This document shows, in pieces, positions 14,716 through 19,196 of a stretch of DNA of 19,196 nt; position 1 is the first letter of the stretch, and the number at the start of each line of letters is the position of its first letter. Origin of the DNA: an uncultured Burkholderiales bacterium (GTDB lineage Bacteria > Pseudomonadota > Gammaproteobacteria > Burkholderiales > Burkholderiaceae_C). The stretch lies in contig CAIYKK010000465.1 of NCBI GenBank assembly GCA_903926695.1, forward strand, positions 1-19,196. Reading direction: 5' to 3'. A program made the translations under genes and the position numbers. The notes under the pieces are model-generated. The model was not told the DNA's origin and did no database searches. It saw only the letters and a program-made list of their open reading frames with translations.

Positions 14716-15228
14716 TCAAGCCACAGCGGGCGCAGGCATCACGACGATGCCGTCTTCATCGGCATACAGCCAGTCGCCCGGACGCACCCACACGCCCTGA
14801 ATCTGCACCGCCACATCGCGCTGGCCTTCCTGGCGTTTTTCGGTCGGCAGCGGCATGGCGGCCAGCGCACGGATACCGGTGTTGCACTGGGCCAGTTCGG
14901 CCAGATCGCGCACGCAGCCGTCAATCACCACGCCCGCCCAGCCGTTTTTGGCCGCCGCAGCGCCCAGATTGCCGCCCAGCAGGGCGCGGCGCAGGGACGC
15001 GCCGCCATCAACCACTAACACGCGGCCCAGGCCGGGCGAATCGACCGCCGCCTTGACAAAGGTGTTGTCTTCAAAACATTTGACCGTGGCCACCGGGCCG
15101 CTGAATTTTTGAACTGCGCCAAAGTCTTTGAAAACCGGCGGCAGCACCCGGAACTGGCCCGAGGTGTCGTTTTTGTGGGCGTCGCACAGGTCGCAGGTGG
15201 CAAAAGAAGGGGTCGCGGCTTGAGTCAT
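14716..15228 (-). CDS. rraA: RraA family protein (HMG/CHA aldolase-like)
   Basis: This 170-residue protein is of the RraA family, which covers RNase E inhibitors and class II 4-hydroxy-4-methyl-2-oxoglutarate aldolases. Conserved pieces are TCDLCDAH (11-18), VLVVDGGASLRRALLGGNLG (70-89) and VVIDGCVRDLAEL (100-112). The pattern G86-X20-R107-D108-X2-E111, tied to the metal-dependent aldolase and oxaloacetate decarboxylase activity in this family, is complete. So catalysis is possible in addition to, or instead of, RNase E control. The start at 15228 is chosen over longer frames because MTQAATPSFATCDLCDAH matches the normal RraA N-terminus. It converges with 6S RNA and diverges from the SWIB gene. 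No protocatechuate or gallate pathway gene is nearby. Confidence 0.9.
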   Translation of the reverse strand: MTQAATPSFATCDLCDAHKNDTSGQFRVLPPVFKDFGAVQKFSGPVATVKCFEDNTFVKAAVDSPGLGRVLVVDGGASLRRALLGGNLGAAAAKNGWAGVVIDGCVRDLAELAQCNTGIRALAAMPLPTEKRQEGQRDVAVQIQGVWVRPGDWLYADEDGIVVMPAPAVA

Positions 15229-15476
15229 TGTTGAATCACTTTCAAGAGAGTAAAGGCTGGCTATTTTCCCTGCGCTCGGGCGGCGCGGGCGGCTCTGGGC
15301 ATAGGCAAAGGCCGATTTTTTGATTTTCAGGGGTGAATCTGCAACAAGAGGTTGGAAATAAAGTGTTTTCCCTCTGAAAAAGGGGTTTTTCTCCAGTAGC
15401 ATCCGCTGTGTCCACATAGGGAGCCGCTGCGGCGGCTCTGGTGGTGATTTGTCAACTGTCTAGAAGGAAATCGATC
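15229..15476. other. Divergent intergenic region rraA / SWIB gene
   Basis: These 248 bp separate two divergently transcribed genes and should hold both promoters. A perfect 7-bp hairpin, GAGCCGC/GCGGCTC around TGCG (15421-15438), sits in the 5' leader side of the SWIB gene about 39 bp before its start. AT-rich stretches at about 15310-15390 could hold promoters, but no box pair was convincing. Confidence 0.4.
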
Positions 15477-15950
15477 ATGGCAACTGCAAAAAAAGCACCG
15501 GCAAAAGAAGTGCCAGCTCCCAAAGCTGCTCCAGCCAAAAAGGTTGCTGTCAAGGCCGCACCGGCCCCCGTAGCAGCAGCGCCCGTTGCGCCCGCGCCCG
15601 CACCCGCACCCGCCCCTAAAGCTGCCGCCAAAAAGGTCGCCGCAAAAACTGAAGCACCTGCAGCACCCGCGCCAGTCGCCGCCGCAGACGCTCCGAAAAA
15701 GCGCGCCCCCAACGCAGCCTTCATGAAGGCGCTGACGCTGAGCCCCGAACTCGCCGCCGTGGTGGGCGAAAAAGCTTTGCCGCGCACTGAAATTGTCAAA
15801 CAGCTGTGGGTTTACATCAAAGCCAAAGGCCTGCAAGACAGCGCCAACAAGCGCATGATCAATGCGGACAAAAAACTGCTGGCCGTGTTCGGCAAGCCGC
15901 AAGTGTCGATGTTTGAAATGGCTGGCCTGATCGGCAAGCACGTCAAATAA
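15477..15950 (+). CDS. SWIB/MDM2 domain protein with Ala/Lys/Pro-rich tail
   Basis: This 157-residue protein has two parts. Residues 1-80 are low-complexity Ala, Lys and Pro (MATAKKAPAKEVPAPKAAPA, later a run of AP repeats), resembling bacterial histone H1-like tails that bind DNA. Residues 81-157 are a SWIB domain: FMKALTLSPELAAVVGEKAL, then EIVKQLWVYIKAKGLQD, NKRMINADKKLLAVFGK and MFEMAGLIGKHVK. SWIB domains come from chromatin remodelling proteins in eukaryotes, and stand-alone bacterial ones are of unclear function, possibly nucleoid related. The ATG at 15477 has GAAGGAAA about 6 nt upstream, better than an upstream ATG at 15441. A strong terminator follows the stop. Confidence 0.9.
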   Translation: MATAKKAPAKEVPAPKAAPAKKVAVKAAPAPVAAAPVAPAPAPAPAPKAAAKKVAAKTEAPAAPAPVAAADAPKKRAPNAAFMKALTLSPELAAVVGEKALPRTEIVKQLWVYIKAKGLQDSANKRMINADKKLLAVFGKPQVSMFEMAGLIGKHVK

Positions 15951-15970
15951 GCCGTTTTTAAACGCACACC

Positions 15971-15996
15971 AAAGGCCGTCATTGACGGCCTTTTTT
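15971..15996 (+). terminator. Intrinsic terminator after the SWIB gene
   Basis: AAAGGCCGTC (15971-15980) pairs perfectly with GACGGCCTTT (15984-15993) around the loop ATT, and the run of six T (15991-15996) follows. The A-run on the left side also lets it end transcription from the opposite strand, so it may serve the convergent dioxygenase gene too. Confidence 0.93.
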
Positions 15997-16010
15997 CATG
16001 GCGCAGCCTT

Positions 16011-16865
16011 TCAGCCCCAGAGCGCCGAGCGCATGGAAATCGAGCCGCCCTGAAAGCTGGTGTTGAAAAACCGCATCGGCTCACGGGCGTCCACCGCACC
16101 TGCGGCGTACAGCAGCGGCAAATAATGCTCCCAAGTCGGATGAGCCATGTTGGCCACCTGACCGAGTTTCTGGAAATTTTGCAAGGGCTCCAGGTTACCC
16201 TGCTGGAGGTAGCCCGCGATGGTTTGATCGAACTCCAGCGCCCAGTCGTAAGCCTGGCTGGCGCTGGTGCCGCGCTGCATCTGGCGCAGGTTATGCACCA
16301 GATTGCCGCTGGCCACGATCAGCACGCCGCGCTCGCGCAGCGCCTTGAGCTGCTTGGCGAACGCATAGTGGTCTTGCGGGGCGCGGGCGTAGTCCATACT
16401 GAGCTGGATGACCGGGATGTCGGCCTCGGGAAACATCGGCTTGAGCACGCCCCAAGCGCCGTGGTCCAGCCCCCACTGGACTTCATCCAGCCCCAGCGGC
16501 ATGGAGGCGCGCTGGCGCACCAGCAAGCTGAGCGCACGGGCCGCCGCCGGATCGCCGGGCGCGGGGTACTGCTGGTCAAACAACTCCTGCGGGAAGCCGC
16601 CAAAGTCATGAATCGTTTTGGGCTGCGCCATCGCCGTCAGCTGCCAGCCCTGAGTGAGCCAGTGCGCCGAAATGCACAATATGAGCTGTGGGCGGGGCCG
16701 CTGCGAGCCAAACTGCGCGCCCAGCGCCTGCCAGCTGCGAAAGTATTCGTTGCCCTCCAGCGCATTCATCGGACTGCCGTGACCGATAAACAACACCGGC
16801 ATCCGATCCGATTTTTTCAGGCAGGCCAGCTGGTCAAGGGCGGCGGCAGCGGAGGAAAGCGACAT
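16011..16865 (-). CDS. ygiD: Class III extradiol dioxygenase, YgiD/4,5-DOPA dioxygenase family
   Basis: This 284-residue LigB-superfamily enzyme is of the YgiD type. E. coli YgiD and plant DODA open the ring of L-DOPA between carbons 4 and 5. Conserved segments are FIGHGSPMNALEGN (26-39), CISAHW (64-69), TIHDFGGFPQELFDQQYPAP (84-103), WGLDHGAWGVL (131-141), VASGNLVHNLR (184-194) and HPTWEHYLPLL (242-252). His29, His68 and His191 fit the metal ligands and His247 the catalytic base, by alignment with E. coli YgiD recalled from memory. The start at 16865 has AGGA 8 nt upstream, and the longer frame upstream is not protein-like. No catabolic operon surrounds it, so the natural substrate is unknown. 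A general aromatic detoxification role is possible. Confidence 0.92.
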   Translation of the reverse strand: MSLSSAAAALDQLACLKKSDRMPVLFIGHGSPMNALEGNEYFRSWQALGAQFGSQRPRPQLILCISAHWLTQGWQLTAMAQPKTIHDFGGFPQELFDQQYPAPGDPAAARALSLLVRQRASMPLGLDEVQWGLDHGAWGVLKPMFPEADIPVIQLSMDYARAPQDHYAFAKQLKALRERGVLIVASGNLVHNLRQMQRGTSASQAYDWALEFDQTIAGYLQQGNLEPLQNFQKLGQVANMAHPTWEHYLPLLYAAGAVDAREPMRFFNTSFQGGSISMRSALWG

Positions 16866-17172
16866 GAAATGATCCTGTAAAAGAGAACTTGAAGCACACA
16901 AATCCGCCCAAGTCTGAACGGTTGATATCTTAAACGCCACCCCCACTTCCGCACCGGGCCAGACAATTCTTGCGCCTCCCGACAGCGGGCAAGCCGCGCT
17001 GGTTCTCGTGTACGGCAGGTTACAGAAATTGATGCGGCGGCTCTGGAAAGGAAAAAATGCGAAGCTTTGCAACATTGGTAATTTCCCTCTAATTCGGGCA
17101 TGGCAACGCCTGTTATATTGCACTGCAACATATTTCGATTTATCCGAAATTCACACCAAAGGGGTTGTTCTT
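16866..17172. other. Divergent intergenic region ygiD / phaZ
   Basis: This 307-bp gap separates two divergent genes. The half next to phaZ is AT-rich and holds TTGCAA (17067-17072), TCTAAT (17088-17093) and TTATAT (17113-17118), possible promoter boxes, plus the dyad listed separately. The half next to the dioxygenase shows only a weak TTTAAGATAT stretch on the minus strand around 16930. No gene is seen. Confidence 0.4.
17114..17132 (+). promoter_or_regulatory. Candidate PhaR/PhbF operator upstream of phaZ
   Basis: TTGCACTGCAA (17118-17128) is a perfect dyad around one base and extends to 19 bp with a single mismatched pair. It contains TGC-N3-GCAA, the core of the site reported for the PHB regulator PhbF of Herbaspirillum (TG-N-TGC-N3-GCAA), missing one outer G. 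It overlaps the likely -10 region TTATAT 41-46 bp before the phaZ ATG's leader, a place where a repressor would block transcription. Confidence 0.65.
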
Positions 17173-18663
17173 ATGCTGTACCAAATCTATGAATCCCAGC
17201 GCACGCTGATGGAGCCGTTTGTTGACTTTGCCCAGGCAGCGGCAAAGCTCTACAGCAACACTTCATCGCCTGTAGGCAAAAGCCCCTTCGCTCAGCGCGT
17301 TTCGGCGGGCTACAGCCTGATCTACCGTCTGGGCAAGGACTACGAAAAGCCCTCGTTTGACATTCGCTCGGTCGATTCCGACGGCGTGAGCCTGGCCATT
17401 GACGAGCGCGTCGAAGTGGACAAGCCGTTTTGTGAGCTGCGCCGCTTCAAACGCTTCACCGACGACCTGCCGACGCTGGCAAAACTCAAGGGCCAGCCCG
17501 CCGTGCTGGTCGTGGCGCCCCTGTCGGGCCACTATTCAACCTTGCTGCGCGACACCGTCAAGACCATGCTCAAGGACCACAAGGTCTATATCACCGACTG
17601 GAAAAATGCGCGCAATGTGCCGCTGTCCGACGGCGCTTTCCACCTCGACGACTATGTCAACTACGTGCAGGAATTCATCCGCCACCTGCAAGGCAAGTAC
17701 GGCAACTGCCACGTCATCAGCGTGTGCCAGCCCACGGTGCCGGTGTTTGCCGCCATCTCGCTGATGGCCTCGCGTGGCGAAACCACGCCGCTGTCGATGA
17801 TCATGATGGGCGGCCCGATTGATGCGCGCCTGTCGGCCACCGCCGTGAACAACCTGGCCACCGCCAAGCCTTACGAGTGGTTTGAAAACAATGTGATTTA
17901 CCGCGTGCCCAGCAGCTTCCCCGGCGCGGGCCGCCGCGTTTATCCCGGCTTTTTGCAGCACACAGGCTTTGTGGCGATGAACCCGGATCGCCACGCGTCC
18001 AGCCATTACGACTACTTCAAGAACCTGATCAAGGGCGACGGTGCCAGCACCGAAGCGCACCGCAAGTTCTATGACGAATACAACGCCGTGCTCGACATGG
18101 ACGCCGATTACTACCTGGAAACCATCAAGACGGTGTTTCAGGAATTCAAGCTGGTCAACGGCACCTGGGATGTGATGTCGGTCGATGGCCAGCTGGAGCG
18201 CGTCAAGCCGGGCGACATCACCACCACCGGCGTCATGACGGTCGAAGGCGAGCTGGACGACATTTCGGGCACCGGCCAGACCCGTGCGGCGCTGGACATG
18301 TGCAGCGGCGTGCCGGAAACGCAGAAAAAGCATCTCGACGCGATGGGCGCGGGCCACTACGGCATTTTCAGCGGTCGGCGCTGGCGCGAAGTGGTCTATC
18401 CGTCCGTCAAGGCCTTCATTCTTGAGCAAAACGCGCCGCTGACGCAAAGCGCCGCCCCGGCGCTGCCCGCACCGCTGGCACCGGACACACAAACCGTGGA
18501 AGCCACCATCGTGCCGCGCGCCGCCAAAAAAGCGGCGGTCAAATCCACCGCTTCGGCCAAAGCCAAACAGGCTGACAGCACGGCGTCCGATGCCGTGACG
18601 GCAGCGTCTGACGCAAGCCCGCAAGCCCAGGGCGACGCGGCGGACACCAAGTTCACCAGCTAA
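17173..18663 (+). CDS. phaZ: Intracellular poly(3-hydroxybutyrate) depolymerase (PhaZ) with basic tail
   Basis: This is an intracellular PHB depolymerase that mobilises stored polyester from granules. The alpha/beta-hydrolase core (about 1-420) has LVVAPLSGHYSTLLRDTV (112-129), the nucleophile segment VISVCQPTVP with Cys185 in place of Ser, Asp362 in VEGELDDISG and His395 in GAGHYGIFSGRRW. These fit the Cys-Asp-His triad described for Ralstonia PhaZ1 (Cys183, Asp355, His388). The total is 496 residues against about 419 for that enzyme. The extra 75 or so are an Ala/Lys/Asp-rich tail with AAKKAAVKSTASAKAKQ (450-466), like the tails of PhaM and PhaF. The ATG at 17173 has AAAGGGG 8 nt upstream. 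A PhaR/PhbF-like site precedes it. Confidence 0.95.
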   Translation: MLYQIYESQRTLMEPFVDFAQAAAKLYSNTSSPVGKSPFAQRVSAGYSLIYRLGKDYEKPSFDIRSVDSDGVSLAIDERVEVDKPFCELRRFKRFTDDLPTLAKLKGQPAVLVVAPLSGHYSTLLRDTVKTMLKDHKVYITDWKNARNVPLSDGAFHLDDYVNYVQEFIRHLQGKYGNCHVISVCQPTVPVFAAISLMASRGETTPLSMIMMGGPIDARLSATAVNNLATAKPYEWFENNVIYRVPSSFPGAGRRVYPGFLQHTGFVAMNPDRHASSHYDYFKNLIKGDGASTEAHRKFYDEYNAVLDMDADYYLETIKTVFQEFKLVNGTWDVMSVDGQLERVKPGDITTTGVMTVEGELDDISGTGQTRAALDMCSGVPETQKKHLDAMGAGHYGIFSGRRWREVVYPSVKAFILEQNAPLTQSAAPALPAPLAPDTQTVEATIVPRAAKKAAVKSTASAKAKQADSTASDAVTAASDASPQAQGDAADTKFTS

Positions 18664-18679
18664 CACACTGGCAAAGCAT

Positions 18680-18702
18680 GGCGGGGCTGGCCAAGCCCCG
18701 CC
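18680..18702 (+). terminator. GC-rich hairpin between phaZ and rsxB
   Basis: GGCGGGGCT (18680-18688) and AGCCCCGCC (18694-18702) form a perfect 9-bp stem around GGCCA, starting 17 nt after the phaZ stop. No T-run follows, so it is either an inefficient or factor-aided terminator or an mRNA-stabilising end. Confidence 0.55.
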
Positions 18703-18720
18703 CGATGGGACAATAGGCGG

Positions 18721-19196
18721 GTGAACTCCCCCGACAACCGCTCCCTTTTTGAACGCATCCACGCGGCATTGCCCCAAACACAATGCACGCGCTGCGGTTA
18801 CCCCGATTGCGCGGCCTACGCGCAGGCCATTGTTTCCAGCGAAGCAACCATCAACCAGTGCCCGCCCGGCGGCGCGCAAGGCGTGCAGCGCCTCGCACGC
18901 ATCATCGGCCTGCCCGCACTGCCCCTGAATCCCGCCCACGGCGCAGAAGGTCCGCGCACAGTGGCCGTCATTGACGAAGCCTGGTGCATTGGCTGCACAC
19001 TGTGCATCAAAGCCTGCCCGACCGACGCCATTTTGGGAAGCCACAAGCTGATGCACACAGTCATCGAGCGAAACTGCACCGGCTGCGAACTGTGCATTCC
19101 GGTCTGCCCGGTGGACTGCATCAGCCTGGAAAATGTGAGCGGCGCGCTGACCGGCTGGAGCGCTTGGTCTCAGCCCCAAGCCGATACCGCCCGCCG
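18721..19196 (+). CDS. rsxB: RsxB/RnfB-like ferredoxin, 3' end outside the window
   Basis: The frame is open from GTG 18721 to the right edge (158 codons). It carries three iron-sulfur motifs. C22-X2-C25-X4-C30-X16-C47 is the RnfB-type 4Fe-4S domain. C89-X2-C92-X2-C95-X3-C99 and C119-X2-C122-X2-C125-X3-C129 are two ferredoxin-type 4Fe-4S sites. It resembles the B subunit of the Rsx/Rnf electron-transfer complex, which in gammaproteobacteria is membrane tied and keeps SoxR reduced. Here the N-terminus MNSPDNRSLFERIHAAL has no membrane helix, so it is a soluble form of the type seen alone in betaproteobacteria. The GTG start has AGGCGG directly abutting it, and GACAAT (18709-18714) could be a -10 box of a leaderless mRNA. 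Confidence 0.9.
   Translation, partial: MNSPDNRSLFERIHAALPQTQCTRCGYPDCAAYAQAIVSSEATINQCPPGGAQGVQRLARIIGLPALPLNPAHGAEGPRTVAVIDEAWCIGCTLCIKACPTDAILGSHKLMHTVIERNCTGCELCIPVCPVDCISLENVSGALTGWSAWSQPQADTAR

Noticed and set aside
17536..19179. 547-codon open frame antisense to phaZ and rsxB
   Set aside because: It spans two real genes and their gap, has biased His/Arg/Gly content and no recognisable family.

Overview
The window is a GC-rich chromosomal stretch of a betaproteobacterium, most likely Burkholderiales and close to Comamonadaceae. The evidence is the gene order and family type: grpE-dnaK-dnaJ, a zapB-like/zapA pair followed directly by 6S RNA, a Cys-type intracellular PHB depolymerase with a PhaR/PhbF-like operator, and a stand-alone soluble RsxB. 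No transposase, phage gene, CRISPR array, tRNA or rRNA was seen. Most of the window is core genome, and the genus cannot be fixed from the sequence alone.

Layout. (1) 1-3498, plus strand: the 3' end of grpE, then dnaK and dnaJ, the complete Hsp70 chaperone set. The two gaps hold three stem-loops: a perfect 10-bp hairpin before dnaK, a terminator/attenuator-like hairpin after dnaK, and a 16-bp hairpin just before dnaJ. (2) 3508-6827, minus strand: a DUF1800 lipoprotein-like gene followed 11 nt later by a DUF1501 protein with a Tat signal. This exported pair has no established function. (3) 6901-13801, minus strand: a vitamin B12 uptake and salvage cluster. It starts with a cobalamin riboswitch, then a BtuB-type TonB-dependent receptor, a BtuF-like protein without a signal peptide, CobU/CobP, a periplasmic BtuF-like binding protein, a BtuC-type permease and a BtuD-type ATPase. 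The last five genes are joined by four consecutive 4-bp start/stop overlaps. (4) 13836-14705, plus strand: a zapB-like gene, zapA (FtsZ-ring factors) and 6S RNA. The promoter of this unit lies back to back with that of the btuB leader. (5) 14716-16865: rraA-family gene (minus), a SWIB-domain protein with an Ala/Lys/Pro tail (plus) ending in a clear terminator, and a YgiD-type extradiol dioxygenase (minus). (6) 17119-19196, plus strand: phaZ with an unusual basic C-terminal tail, then rsxB, which runs off the window.

How the genes work together. In the B12 cluster the riboswitch should shut off btuB (and possibly the genes behind it) when cobalamin is plentiful. BtuB brings corrinoids across the outer membrane, the BtuF-like protein and BtuCD across the inner membrane, and CobU prepares salvaged cobinamide for rebuilding into cobalamin. 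The most open questions are the DUF1800/DUF1501 pair directly downstream of this cluster, the second BtuF-like protein that seems to stay in the cytoplasm, and the base-composition anomaly at the start of the exported BtuF-like gene. Reading was by eye. Homology calls rest on recognised motifs, and no search was run.
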